Of a stretch of DNA of 52,373 nt, positions 25,872 through 33,845 are shown in pieces (the first letter of the stretch is position 1; each line of letters opens with the position of its first letter). The DNA lies in NCBI GenBank assembly GCA_015064315.1, contig SVSL01000008.1:1-52373 (forward strand), given 5' to 3'. The notes under the pieces were generated by a model. The model saw only the letters and a list, made by a program, of their open reading frames with translations. It was not told the DNA's origin and made no database searches. This stretch comes from Oscillospiraceae bacterium (GTDB taxonomy: Bacteria > Bacillota > Clostridia > Oscillospirales > CAG-272). Position numbers and translations under genes: made by a program.

Positions 25872-26464
25872 ATCGAATACCCCTCACTTTTCAGTTTTTC
25901 TTTCAGGGAATTGCGAATCGCGGCGAGCTCCTTGTTTACCATGGAACGGCTCAATTTCAGATTCCTCGCAATGGTATCAATAGGGTCTGCCACATAGTAT
26001 CGGCTCATGAAGATAAATTGCCTGCGCTCAGGGAGTGAAATAACAAATTCACTCAGGATTTTGCCAAGTCTTTCGGCGTCAAAATCAGCATCAACAGAGC
26101 TTCCATCGGCAACAAACTCTTCCAGCTCCGACAAGGATACCGTCATTTCGGACGGAATTACATTCTTCCGCGAATTTCCGTGATAGCGTTTGATAGCGAT
26201 TCTGCGTGCGATCACGGTGAGAAACGCCTTTAGCACAGTTGGTCTTGACGGAGGTATCGCATTCCATGCCCCGAGATAGGTATCGTTCAGGCACTCCTCA
26301 CAGTCAAGTCTGTCGCGCAAAATATTATACGCAATAGAAAACAGATATTTTTTATATTTGAAGTCGGTTTCCTGAATTGCTTTTTCGTCGCGCGCAAAAT
26401 ATAGCGCAATAATCATTTCGTCACTAAGCGTCTCTTGCACCGTTTCTTTTTGTTGAAGTTCCAT
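25868..26464 (-). CDS. ECF-type RNA polymerase sigma factor
   Basis: The 198-aa protein is a sigma-70 family ECF regulator. Region 2 is seen in YKKYLFSIAYNILRDRLDCE followed by ECLNDTYLGAWNAIPPSRP (about 43-77), and region 4 in LPERRQFIFMSRYYVADPID with TIARNLKLSRSMVNKELAAI, a helix-turn-helix (about 145-185). The acidic linker between them is typical. It resembles the second sigma factor at 33225, sharing LYFARDE and ECxNDTYxGxWNAIPP. It is co-encoded with the LRR anti-sigma-like gene by an ATGA overlap. The ATG at 26464 has AAGGGAGA upstream. Target genes unknown. Confidence 0.9.
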   Translation of the reverse strand: MELQQKETVQETLSDEMIIALYFARDEKAIQETDFKYKKYLFSIAYNILRDRLDCEECLNDTYLGAWNAIPPSRPTVLKAFLTVIARRIAIKRYHGNSRKNVIPSEMTVSLSELEEFVADGSSVDADFDAERLGKILSEFVISLPERRQFIFMSRYYVADPIDTIARNLKLSRSMVNKELAAIRNSLKEKLKSEGYSI

Positions 26465-26530
26465 AGCTCGTCTCCCTTCCTAAGTATTGAAAGGCCCTTC
26501 ATAAACAGTAGTGCCCAAAAAAACGAAAAT

Positions 26531-26562
26531 GTGTAATACTTTGGAAACTTTTTTATATTATA
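26531..26562 (-). promoter_or_regulatory. Candidate promoter and ECF-type motif of the sigma/LRR operon
   Basis: On the minus strand an extended -10 TATGGTATAAT (26562-26557 core) is followed by AAAAAAGTTTCCAAAGTATT, which resembles AAAAAACTTTCAAAATTTTG before the other sigma gene. The second element could be an autoregulated ECF promoter -35 region; this is tentative. Confidence 0.4.
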
Positions 26563-26614
26563 CCATATTTTCAATAGGTTATGGAAAGAAAAAATCTTTC
26601 GAACCAAAAAAATG

Positions 26615-26643
26615 TTGACATACTTTCCTAAAAATGTTATAAT
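26615..26643 (+). promoter_or_regulatory. Promoter of the 233-aa membrane protein gene
   Basis: TTGACA (26615-26620) and TATAAT (26638-26643), 17-base spacer. Confidence 0.88.
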
Positions 26644-26677
26644 AATGCTATCCAATACTTTTAGGAGGTATCTTATC

Positions 26678-27379
26678 ATGGATATGAATCAAAACTACAT
26701 GCCCGAAATGAATTTTGAGCCCCAAGAGCCCATGCAGGAAAACGGCAAGCCCTTGAAGAAAAGGAAATACCTCTTCTCCGCCGCTCCCCAAAAGACCCGT
26801 ATCATGAGCTTTGTGGCGCTGGGACTTGCGGCACTCTTTGCCGTGATGGTGATCATTGGCGCGATCCGAGCACTTACCATGACCGTTTGGGAGCTTCCCT
26901 TCTTCACTCTGCTCGCTGACGAGGAAACGATAGACTCCATGGAGGAGGTTTATGAAGAAGCTCATGACGTGGTAAAAGAAGCGATCCGAGAGGATGACGA
27001 AGCTACCATTGAGGAGCTGGAGGATCTTTATGAAATGGACATTGATGATATCGAGGAAGCCGTAAAGGATCCCTCCCTGCTTGACGTGTCCAGACTTGCC
27101 GTTGGGTTGCAGTTTGCAGAAGGTCTTGCCGCCATGGGCTTTATGCTCGTTCTCATTATCGGCGGCGCGGCAATCCTTCTGTTGTTCGCGATTCTGGCAA
27201 CCCTTCTGCTCAACAAGGCATTGCTGATCATCGGCTACGTTCTGGGAATTCCCTTCTTCCTCCTCTTTGCGGGTGGCGGAATTTGGGCAATATCCACGCT
27301 CCTGCTCATCGCCTTTATCGTGATGCAGACCATTGTAAAGAAAGCGTACAAGAACTACAAAAAGAGCTTTGCGAACTAA
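26678..27379 (+). CDS. Small membrane protein of unknown function
   Basis: The 233-aa protein has a basic, proline-rich N-terminus, one membrane segment at about 41-65 (FVALGLAALFAVMVIIGAI), an acidic helical loop of about 60 residues (ESMEEVYEEA-like, rich in Glu and Asp, about 80-135), and then a strongly hydrophobic second half with three or so segments (MGFMLVLIIGGAAILLLFAI, ALLIIGYVLGIPFFLLFAGG, LLLIAFIVMQTIV). It ends with a basic KKAYKNYKKSF tail. No motif is recognised. The ATG at 26678 has TTAGGAGGT 8 bases upstream. Stand-alone, divergent from the sigma/LRR operon. Confidence 0.75.
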   Translation: MDMNQNYMPEMNFEPQEPMQENGKPLKKRKYLFSAAPQKTRIMSFVALGLAALFAVMVIIGAIRALTMTVWELPFFTLLADEETIDSMEEVYEEAHDVVKEAIREDDEATIEELEDLYEMDIDDIEEAVKDPSLLDVSRLAVGLQFAEGLAAMGFMLVLIIGGAAILLLFAILATLLLNKALLIIGYVLGIPFFLLFAGGGIWAISTLLLIAFIVMQTIVKKAYKNYKKSFAN

Positions 27380-27395
27380 ATCTCTACATAAAACA

Positions 27396-27433
27396 CCCAG
27401 CCGCAGGCGTTTGCCTGCGGCTGGGTGTTTTTG
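27396..27433. terminator. Strong terminator after the 233-aa protein gene
   Basis: ACACCCAGCCGCAGGC-GTTT-GCCTGCGGCTGGGTGT followed by TTTT; 16-bp perfect stem. The flanking A/T-rich bases may let it also work on the minus strand. Confidence 0.92.
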
Positions 27434-27518
27434 CAAGAAAATGACGGAAGGAGAGGGCGCGCGAAACGAAATCTGCTATCTGTTCGGAGTTATAATCCAT
27501 AGCCTCGCAGGCTCCTTC
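27433..27518 (+). repeat. 86-bp direct repeat, first copy
   Basis: Begins GCAAGAAAATGACGGAAGGA and ends AGCCTCGCAGGCTCCTTC; the second copy at 27735-27820 differs at only a handful of positions. Confidence 0.88.
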
Positions 27519-27760
27519 CACCGCAAGCGGTCCCCCTCCCTCTCGGAGGGAGGCTATCGTAATCAAAGCTTAAGCGATCAAAATATGATTCAATTAAAAG
27601 CCTTTCTTATGGCTGGTAACAAACCCGTTTTAATTCGATTTTTATATGTGACAAACAATTTTTAACTTGTAAAATTGCTATTACAAAAAGTTGGGAGCTT
27701 GTCTGCCTCCCTCCGGGAGGGAGGTGGCATTTTCGCAAGAAAATGACGGAAGGAGAGCGC
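27517..27760. repeat. Composite two-stem repeat element, head-to-head form (copy C)
   Basis: Left half on the minus strand: GCCTCCCTCCGAGAGGGAGG then GACCGCTTGCGGT and GGAAGGAG. Right half on the plus strand (from 27701): GCCTCCCTCCGGGAGGGAGG then TGGCATTTTCGCAAGAAAAT and GACGGAAGGAG. Stem 1 units face inward as in copy B, with an AT-rich centre of about 150 bases. The gap 27380-27827 contains these repeats and no gene. Confidence 0.65.
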
Positions 27761-27820
27761 GTGCAAAACGAAATCTGCTATCTATTCGGAGTTATAATCC
27801 ATAGCCTCGCAGGCTCCTTC
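27735..27820 (+). repeat. 86-bp direct repeat, second copy
   Basis: Begins GCAAGAAAATGACGGAAGGA and ends AGCCTCGCAGGCTCCTTC. It stops 7 bases before the radical SAM gene's stop codon. Confidence 0.88.
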
Positions 27821-27827
27821 TCGCAAT

Positions 27828-28655
27828 TCAAACAAACCGCTGTGCATAGCCGCAACGGCGGCAGAGCTCCTCGGATGCCCTCCCGCATCGGAAGCCCTCT
27901 ACCATGGCACGGGCGCGCGGGGAATTCAGAATCGTCTCGATCTCCTCGCAAAAGATATTTCCAAGCCCGATCACGCCATCACTGTCAAGACAGCAGGGCA
28001 CCACGGTTCCGTCGGCAAGAATCCCAAACTGATCCTTGAGTCCGTAGCAGAAGAATTTATCCCCCCTGATCTCGGCGTTCTCATCGGGCCATTCAAACCG
28101 CTCGCCCCACTCCAGATAGATCTTATCCCGCAGGCGAATACCGCGGGCGTTTTCCTTCCATTCGTCGGGGATCTGTTCCTTGAGAATCTGCAATGCCTCG
28201 GCGTTCCTACCGCCGTCAACGCCCCTGTTCCAAAGACGGAAGACCACAATAACGCCTGCCTCGGCGGCAGACTTGGCAAACTCCGCAAGCTCTCCCACGT
28301 ATTGGGCGTGCGCTTCCGCACTTCCCTCCTCAAAGCTGTGCAGAGAAAGATTTACCTTGTGAAGTCCTGCTAAGAGGAGCTCCTCTCCTCTCTTTTTCAA
28401 AAGCGTTCCGTTGGTGGTGATGATCGACTTCAATCCCCGTTCCCCCGCCATTTGAATGAATTTGGGAAGCAAGGGATGGGTCAGCGGCTCTCCCATGAGG
28501 TGATAATAGAGATATTGCGTCTGCCCCGAAAGCCGATCGAGGATCAGAGAGAACTCCGCCTCGCTCATGCTGCGCGGCACTCTCTTGTGTCCGTGACAGA
28601 AGGAACAGCGCATATTACATTTGTTTGTGATCTCCACGTAGACCTTGTTGTACAT
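27828..28655 (-). CDS. Radical SAM/SPASM-type protein
   Basis: The 275-aa protein carries the CxxxCxxC cluster motif at residues 13-20 (CNMRCSFC), which holds a 4Fe-4S cluster that cleaves S-adenosylmethionine. HLMGEPLTHPLLPKFI matches the GEP motif, and IITTNGTLL and VNLSLHS follow the usual barrel. The C-terminal region has a further set of cysteines (FFCYGLKDQ, VVPCCLDSDG, GFRCGRASEELCRRCGY), consistent with a SPASM-type auxiliary cluster. The ATG at 28655 has GGGAGGAG upstream. It is third in a probable operon behind an EEP phosphatase-type and an M42 peptidase gene. No peptide substrate gene is evident; it could act on a small molecule, RNA or peptide. Confidence 0.86.
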   Translation of the reverse strand: MYNKVYVEITNKCNMRCSFCHGHKRVPRSMSEAEFSLILDRLSGQTQYLYYHLMGEPLTHPLLPKFIQMAGERGLKSIITTNGTLLKKRGEELLLAGLHKVNLSLHSFEEGSAEAHAQYVGELAEFAKSAAEAGVIVVFRLWNRGVDGGRNAEALQILKEQIPDEWKENARGIRLRDKIYLEWGERFEWPDENAEIRGDKFFCYGLKDQFGILADGTVVPCCLDSDGVIGLGNIFCEEIETILNSPRARAMVEGFRCGRASEELCRRCGYAQRFV

Positions 28656-28689
28656 GGCGCTCCTCCCGTTTTGAATCTTCCTTGAAAAA

Positions 28690-29724
28690 TTATTCTCCCA
28701 GCACGTAGGCAAGCATGAGGCGAGCCGTATGCTCGATGCCCGTCAGATGGACTCTTTCCACGCCATGGCTGGAGTAGACTGCCATACCGAAGGCGGCGGC
28801 GCGTACATTGTTTCCGCCCTTGATCGCCTGTCCTGCATCCGAGCCGTAGCGATAGAAGAGATCCACCGCATAGTTACAGCCGATTCTCTCCGCCGTATCG
28901 ATGAGGCGGTTGGTCAGATCGTAGTCGTAGGGCATGGAAGCATCCTTGGCACAGATGGTGACCGCCTGCTCGCTTCCGTCGGAATCGGGTCCCAGAATGG
29001 CAATATCCACCGCCACGTACTCCGAGACCTCCGAGGGCACTACCACGCCGCCAAAGCCGATCTCCTCGTAGAAGGAAAAGGCGAACACAGTGTTATATTG
29101 AGGCTTCAAGCCCTCCTCTGCCATTGCCTTGACGGTTGCAAAGGCACACGCCATAGCTGCCTTATTATCCAGGAAACGGCATTTGATATAGCCGTTCTCG
29201 GTCTCGGTAAAGCGAGGATCAATGGAAATATAATCTCCGTTTCGAACGCCCAGCGCGCGCACGTCATTGGCATTTTTCACGTCCTCGTCCAAAAGCACGA
29301 ACACCGTATTGTCGTTGCGCTCCATGGTTTTGGCATCGTCATAGGCGTGGGCGGAATGATGGGCGCAGACCAGCATACCCGTGTAGGTCTTGCCGCTACG
29401 GGTATGAACCGTTACGTTTTCTCCCTCCACGTTGGCAAAATTGATGCCGCCCAGGGCACGGGTGCGCAGAGTTCCGTCGGCATTGATACCTCTGACCATG
29501 AGTCCCAGCGTATCCGCGTGGGCGCTGATGCAAACAGTCTTGGAGGGGTCCTTGCCGGGGACGGTGAGATAGGCGGTGTCGCGGTTATCGTAGGTCACAC
29601 CAAAGCCCAATTCGGCTGCCAGCTTCTCAATGACCGGCTTCATTTTTTCGTAGTACCCCACGGGGCTGGGCGTTGCGATGAGGGTTTTCATCACGTCCAC
29701 CAGATAAGACATATCAATTTTCAT
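28690..29724 (-). CDS. M42 family metallopeptidase
   Basis: The 344-aa protein is a dinuclear-metal aminopeptidase of the M42 family (FrvX/PepA-like, TET type). Metal-binding motifs are visible: H in CISAHADTLGL, D in RFLDNKAAMA, the EE pair in FSFYEEIGFGG, D in AILGPDSDG, and the last H in VYSSHGVERVH. Such enzymes trim N-terminal residues from short peptides in the cytoplasm, usually as dodecamers. The ATG at 29724 has AAGGAAGG upstream. It begins 19 bases after the EEP gene and is followed by the radical SAM gene 34 bases on, suggesting one transcript. Confidence 0.9.
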   Translation of the reverse strand: MKIDMSYLVDVMKTLIATPSPVGYYEKMKPVIEKLAAELGFGVTYDNRDTAYLTVPGKDPSKTVCISAHADTLGLMVRGINADGTLRTRALGGINFANVEGENVTVHTRSGKTYTGMLVCAHHSAHAYDDAKTMERNDNTVFVLLDEDVKNANDVRALGVRNGDYISIDPRFTETENGYIKCRFLDNKAAMACAFATVKAMAEEGLKPQYNTVFAFSFYEEIGFGGVVVPSEVSEYVAVDIAILGPDSDGSEQAVTICAKDASMPYDYDLTNRLIDTAERIGCNYAVDLFYRYGSDAGQAIKGGNNVRAAAFGMAVYSSHGVERVHLTGIEHTARLMLAYVLGE

Positions 29725-29743
29725 GGTTTTTCCTTCCTTCATT

Positions 29744-30991
29744 TTATAAAAATTTGACGTCGGCAAAAATCGGAATATGATCGGTCAGCACGTCGGAGCG
29801 ATTGCGCGTTGGTCTGTGCAAAAGCACGTCAAAGCAGCCTCTTCTTCCAACGATATGATCGATCTGGCATCCCGCGTGAATCAATCCCGAAGCGTTCACG
29901 CCGTTGGCGTCGGCAACCAGCTCTGCAGGCACGCCGTCGGTAGCCGAAAGAAACGCCTCAAAGTATTTTCCCGCAAAGCGATGGTTGTTAAAATCTCCCG
30001 TGCTGAAGACCCGCACACCGGGATAGGCGGCTTCCAGCTCCAAAACGGTTGCCGCAAGATCCTCGGCATTGATTTGCTGTCTTGGCGGCAAGGAGGCTTT
30101 TTCTTCCTTTTCCCAGTGCCAGTGATTGGAGGTCAACGCCGTCCTGAGGGTGGGATCCGAAAGAGAGACGAACACCGCACAGGAGACTCCGCAGGGATAT
30201 TGGGTAGGGTATTTTTCCTCATTGTCTGCAGGCGCGTAGCGCGGAGGCGTGAAGCGTTGATGGATCACACGGTATTTATCACTGCGGTAGATGATGGGAC
30301 AATCGTTTGTCCTGTCCAGATGATGGGTCAGGATGATGGAATACTCCACACCGTAGTGCTGCTTCAGAATTTCAAAATAGTAACAGAGAGGCTCGTGAAA
30401 ATTCACGTCCATCTCCTGCACGCCCACAAGATCGGGGGTGTAGTCCGCCAATAGCTTGGCAAGGATCTCGGCACGCTCGGAGGAGATGGGATACCGATTC
30501 AGATCACGCTTGCGGCGATAGCATTCCCCAAGCACGTTTACGCTCATAATGCGCATATCCGCCCCCGATGTGAGCGGCAGACGCTCGGGCGCAAGCTCCT
30601 GCTTGACACCAAGAAAATCGGAAAGAGAGCCACGTTTCATTGCATCAACGAGAGCTTCTATCCCAAGGCGCGCGCTGTGCGGCCCTCCGCAGGCGATCTG
30701 TAAGCTCCGGGAATCGGAACGCAATTCAAAGGTCATCAGACGTCTCTCATCTTTTTGCGCATAACAGATTTGGGAAAGTGGACGGTCGGTGCATCCGATC
30801 AGAATCTCAAAGGGAGCTTCAAAGCCTTCTCCCACTGCACAAACAGGAGGTTTGATACCCGTCATCTCTTCCATCGCCGCCTGCAGCATCCGCGCGGATG
30901 GCTCGTATCCGGGAGGCTCCGTGGCATATACGATGGCGCAGTCCTCGATCCAAACGGGATACTGCACCCTTTCACCACTTTTGATTTCCAT
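29744..30991 (-). CDS. Endonuclease/exonuclease/phosphatase-family protein with extra N-terminal domain
   Basis: The 415-aa protein has two parts. Residues about 145-415 are an EEP domain: MRIMSVNVLGE start, LVGVQEMD with the metal-binding Glu, ALTSNHWHW, VFSTGDFNNH, IDHIVGRR and the terminal TDHIPIFADVKF with the catalytic His. The first ~135 residues (IVYATEPPGYEPSARMLQAA through EILIGCTDR) look like the N-terminal alpha/beta domain seen before GH20 and GH67 catalytic domains. No signal peptide is present. The EEP substrate may be a phosphodiester or sphingomyelin-like lipid; unknown. GAGG lies 8 bases before the ATG at 30991. First gene of the EEP-M42-radical SAM group. Confidence 0.8.
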   Translation of the reverse strand: MEIKSGERVQYPVWIEDCAIVYATEPPGYEPSARMLQAAMEEMTGIKPPVCAVGEGFEAPFEILIGCTDRPLSQICYAQKDERRLMTFELRSDSRSLQIACGGPHSARLGIEALVDAMKRGSLSDFLGVKQELAPERLPLTSGADMRIMSVNVLGECYRRKRDLNRYPISSERAEILAKLLADYTPDLVGVQEMDVNFHEPLCYYFEILKQHYGVEYSIILTHHLDRTNDCPIIYRSDKYRVIHQRFTPPRYAPADNEEKYPTQYPCGVSCAVFVSLSDPTLRTALTSNHWHWEKEEKASLPPRQQINAEDLAATVLELEAAYPGVRVFSTGDFNNHRFAGKYFEAFLSATDGVPAELVADANGVNASGLIHAGCQIDHIVGRRGCFDVLLHRPTRNRSDVLTDHIPIFADVKFL

Positions 30992-31043
30992 AAGATGTCC
31001 TCGCTTTCAACGCAATCATATCCACCGATACTTCATCAAAGAA

Positions 31044-32384
31044 TCATTCCATATCGGATATACTCATCACACAGAAATAATATCCGTCAATCTCATAATA
31101 ATATAGCATATCCTCGGGAATATCACGTTTCTTTTCGGTTAAAACAAATTCTACTTTTTTGGGAGTAAAATAGATTTCATACTCATACAGCTGATTGACC
31201 TGAATGTCTTTTACATTCAAAATATTCCCGTATTCTCCGTTTAATACGTATAAAGTATGTAGATCAAGACTTCCGTTTGATTCCACCAAAAACAGAGAAT
31301 CAATGCTCATCATATAGGTTTCATCGGCATAATCGGTATAGATATAAAAATATCCTAAAATTTGATATTCTTCATAATCGTCTTCAATTGCGCCTTCAAG
31401 GTGGGCAATATACTCCGAATCCTTATTTTCTTGCTTGGGAGCGTCTAATTGACCAATTATTTTTTGCTTGGGAGCGGTTAATTGACCAAGTATTGTCCCT
31501 ACGATGATGAGAAGGAATCCTATACAAAGAACAACGATCAATATGATTTTTGCTTTGCGGCGTGATTTCACACGCTCGATTTCTGTGACCTCTAATTTTT
31601 CGGGCGTTGTTTCCTCCAACGTGCCGGAAATATAATCAAGCTGCTTTTGAGCAAGTGTTGAAAAAACGAGCTTTGGGGCTTTTTCCCGAATGCTTTCCAA
31701 AAGTGAAATGGCTTCATCAACATCGCCCATCATTCGTTTGGTAACGGCTAACTGATATTGACGCATCAGGACAATATAAGCATAGCCCTTCTTCTTCGAA
31801 TATCGATCGATGCCCTTTTCTAAGATCGCAAGAACAGACGCATAGTCGGCATCGGCAAATTCGCGATAAAATTCGTACGCCTCCTTATTTTGCTTGGGAA
31901 GCCTCAAGCTCGGATTGTATTTTAAATAGTGCTCAATTTCCGCAAGATTTTCTTTGATTCCTTCATAGTCCCCACGTTCAAAGCAAATACGGCAGAGCAA
32001 TAAATATCCGTAGATTCTTTGCAGAGTGTTCTTGTGTGGCAACAGGGCAGAAGAAATCACATTGTAGGCGGCTTGATAGTCACCGGTGGAAAAATACAAA
32101 TTCAGCCTATAAGAATAATGAACTCGAAAAGACTTGGCATTGATGATCGCGGCATATTTTTCGGCATCAAGCTCTTTCCACAGCGACGACATAACCGTTA
32201 ATCGTACAGCAAAGCTGATAGCTATTCTCGTATATATCAAGAAGCATAAAAGATAGACGATCACCCAAAGGGAGCCCTTGATCAGCCAAAGCGGTATGAG
32301 CAAGGGCAACAGCAGGGACAATGACAAAATGTAATACAAAGCAATCGATTTTTTTGCGGATTTGTTCGTTGCTGTTTTCAACAT
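31044..32384 (-). CDS. TPR-containing membrane protein of unknown function
   Basis: The 446-aa protein has two adjacent membrane segments at about 15-60 (LYYILSLSLLLPLLIPLWLI and VIVYLLCFLIYTRIAISFAV), a helical region about 70-265 with TPR-like repeats (AAYNVISSALLPHKNTLQ, LLLCRICFERGDYEG, MMGDVDEAISLLESIREKAP), another membrane segment at about 285-307 (AKIILIVVLCIGFLLIIVGT), and an outer C-terminal domain rich in Tyr and Asp. After the third segment, GQLTAPKQKIIGQLDAPKQE shows a short internal duplication. Lower GC than neighbours. GGAGGT lies before the ATG at 32384. A two-hairpin leader precedes it. Unknown function. Confidence 0.75.
   Translation of the reverse strand: MLKTATNKSAKKSIALYYILSLSLLLPLLIPLWLIKGSLWVIVYLLCFLIYTRIAISFAVRLTVMSSLWKELDAEKYAAIINAKSFRVHYSYRLNLYFSTGDYQAAYNVISSALLPHKNTLQRIYGYLLLCRICFERGDYEGIKENLAEIEHYLKYNPSLRLPKQNKEAYEFYREFADADYASVLAILEKGIDRYSKKKGYAYIVLMRQYQLAVTKRMMGDVDEAISLLESIREKAPKLVFSTLAQKQLDYISGTLEETTPEKLEVTEIERVKSRRKAKIILIVVLCIGFLLIIVGTILGQLTAPKQKIIGQLDAPKQENKDSEYIAHLEGAIEDDYEEYQILGYFYIYTDYADETYMMSIDSLFLVESNGSLDLHTLYVLNGEYGNILNVKDIQVNQLYEYEIYFTPKKVEFVLTEKKRDIPEDMLYYYEIDGYYFCVMSISDME
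31431..31497. repeat. Coding direct repeat in the TPR membrane protein
   Basis: TTGCTTGGGAGCGTCTAATT and TTGCTTGGGAGCGGTTAATT lie about 33 bases apart, giving the duplicated GQL(T/D)APKQ peptide just outside the third membrane segment. Confidence 0.75.
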
Positions 32385-32448
32385 TACATACCTCCGTTAG
32401 ATTTTTCCTTCAATATTATAACCGATGAAACGAGTACAATGGATCAAA

Positions 32449-32537
32449 TGGGAATAAGCCAAAGGCTTATTCCCTTTCGCTTAAATGATCGGTATATTGA
32501 GTGAACAAGCCGGAAAACGCATGATTTCCGATCATTT
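32449..32537 (-). promoter_or_regulatory. Two-hairpin 5' leader of the TPR membrane protein gene
   Basis: On the minus strand AAATGATCGG (32537-32528) pairs with CCGATCATTT (32492-32483), and GGGAATAAGCC-TTT-GGCTTATTCCC (32473-32449) follows. Both would be transcribed from the promoter at 32538. There is no T run after the second hairpin, so it is not an obvious terminator. Confidence 0.5.
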
Positions 32538-32566
32538 ATTGTACCATAAAAGCGGAACAAATACAA
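32538..32566 (-). promoter_or_regulatory. Promoter of the TPR membrane protein gene
   Basis: TTGTAT (32566-32561) and TACAAT (32543-32538), 17-base spacer ending in TATGG. A second TATAAT at 32420-32415 lacks a well-spaced -35. Confidence 0.55.
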
Positions 32567-32597
32567 GAGGTTTGCAGAGAATTTTCAAAAAGCGCAA

Positions 32598-32636
32598 GGA
32601 AGGATGCCGCGCGATACGACACCCTTCCATATAAGG
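32598..32636 (-). terminator. Probable terminator of the second sigma/anti-sigma operon
   Basis: GGAAGGGTGTCG...CGGCATCCTTCC on the minus strand, followed by TTGCGCTTTTTG; imperfect stem right after the stop codon. Confidence 0.55.
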
Positions 32637-32637
32637 A

Positions 32638-33228
32638 TTATTCGTTTACCATTTCATCACCGGGATTGTTGGGAACGATGGGAGCAATGATATAATCTTC
32701 AACGGCACTCAGATCGGCGTTGGGATTCATGATCACATAGTAGTAAGTTGTCGTTACTGCCTCTCCCTTATCGATGAATTTCAAAGCTACGGCAACATCA
32801 TTGGATACGCCGTTGATGGCATAAACTTCGCCGCGCAGCTTTTCGGTGGTAGAAGCCCATTCACCGGCAGCATCCTTCCAACCTGCAGTTACGGAAACGT
32901 CGGAAATCTTATTTCCAATTTTATCTTCGGCAATAACCTTGCCGCCAACGTAAGTGGAAAAATCCCCCTCATCAATACCGTAGAAATATCCTTTTTCGTA
33001 GGTACACTCGTCTTCGATAGGGAAAGCATCGACAGAGGGGGCGGGACCGTCGCTGCCAAACATCATAGATCCGGCAACTACCGCCGCCATAAGCATGATT
33101 GCCAAGCAGGCGGCAACAGATCCCCATTTAAGCCATACATTCTTTTTTGTTGCTCTTGCGCAAATTGCGCCACTGACGAGATCATCATCGATATGACCTA
33201 CAGCATTTACGATTCTCGGTGTTTTCAT
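32638..33228 (-). CDS. Anti-sigma-like membrane protein
   Basis: The 196-aa protein pairs with the ECF sigma gene upstream. Its N-terminal cytoplasmic segment AVGHIDDDLVSGAI (about 9-22) is a hallmark of anti-sigma partners in Clostridia; one membrane segment follows at about 36-53 (GSVAACLAIMLMAAVVAGSM). The outer domain of about 130 residues is beta-rich (VYAINGVSNDVAVALKFIDK, TTTYYYVIMNPNADLSAVED) and has no motif I know. Its start overlaps the sigma stop (ATGA). Probably holds the sigma factor until an envelope signal arrives; inference from arrangement. Confidence 0.8.
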   Translation of the reverse strand: MKTPRIVNAVGHIDDDLVSGAICARATKKNVWLKWGSVAACLAIMLMAAVVAGSMMFGSDGPAPSVDAFPIEDECTYEKGYFYGIDEGDFSTYVGGKVIAEDKIGNKISDVSVTAGWKDAAGEWASTTEKLRGEVYAINGVSNDVAVALKFIDKGEAVTTTYYYVIMNPNADLSAVEDYIIAPIVPNNPGDEMVNE

Positions 33229-33779
33229 ATTTCAATACCCTCCTTGATTAAAAAATCTTTTAGTTTGGTTCGAGTGTGATGCAACATATTCTTGACCTTG
33301 CTCTCGGTGAAATTATAACGTCTTGCAATATCACCGATGGAATCAAAGAAATAGTATTTGCGAATGAATACCTCGCGGATTTCACTTTTTTCATTTCGCA
33401 AAAAGTCGCTGATTCGTTTTCCGATATCCTCGTCACTTACCCCATCCGCTATACTCTCATCTGATAATACTTCAGCGAGCTCGTCAAGCGAAACAAGGAT
33501 TGCTTGTGAACGTTTTTGTCTCGTCTGTGCTTCAAGCCGTTTGAGCGATAGATTTCTTGTTATCTTACATACAAAAGCCATAAAGTTGTTTGGCCTTGTA
33601 GGCGGAATGGCGTTCCAAACACCGATGTAGGTGTCGTTTACGCACTCTTCCGAGTCCTCGTTGTTATTCAAGATGTTGTAAGCAACACGATGGCAGAGCT
33701 TTCCATATTTCATATCTGTCTGCTTGATCGCTTCTTCATCCCGTGCGAAATACAGTTCAATGATTTCAAGATCATTCAA
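33225..33779 (-). CDS. ECF-type RNA polymerase sigma factor
   Basis: The 184-aa protein has sigma region 2 (YGKLCHRVAYNILNNNEDSE then ECVNDTYIGVWNAIPPTRP) and region 4 (IREVFIRKYYFFDSIGDIAR with YNFTESKVKNMLHHTRTKLK). It starts with TTG at 33779: an AAAGGAGGTGA site is 6-9 bases upstream and no ATG fits better. It shares many residues with the sigma factor at 25868, pointing to a common ECF subgroup. Cotranscribed with the anti-sigma gene. Confidence 0.9.
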   Translation of the reverse strand: MNDLEIIELYFARDEEAIKQTDMKYGKLCHRVAYNILNNNEDSEECVNDTYIGVWNAIPPTRPNNFMAFVCKITRNLSLKRLEAQTRQKRSQAILVSLDELAEVLSDESIADGVSDEDIGKRISDFLRNEKSEIREVFIRKYYFFDSIGDIARRYNFTESKVKNMLHHTRTKLKDFLIKEGIEI

Positions 33780-33845
33780 TATTGGTCACCTCCTTTGTTT
33801 GACTGAAAAGCGCTTTCACCCTATAAGTACGTTTTTTTCGCCCTC

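Noticed and set aside
33779..33840. Ordinary TTGACA/TATAAT promoter for the second sigma gene
   Set aside because: No pair with acceptable spacing was found; only the ECF-like motif further upstream.
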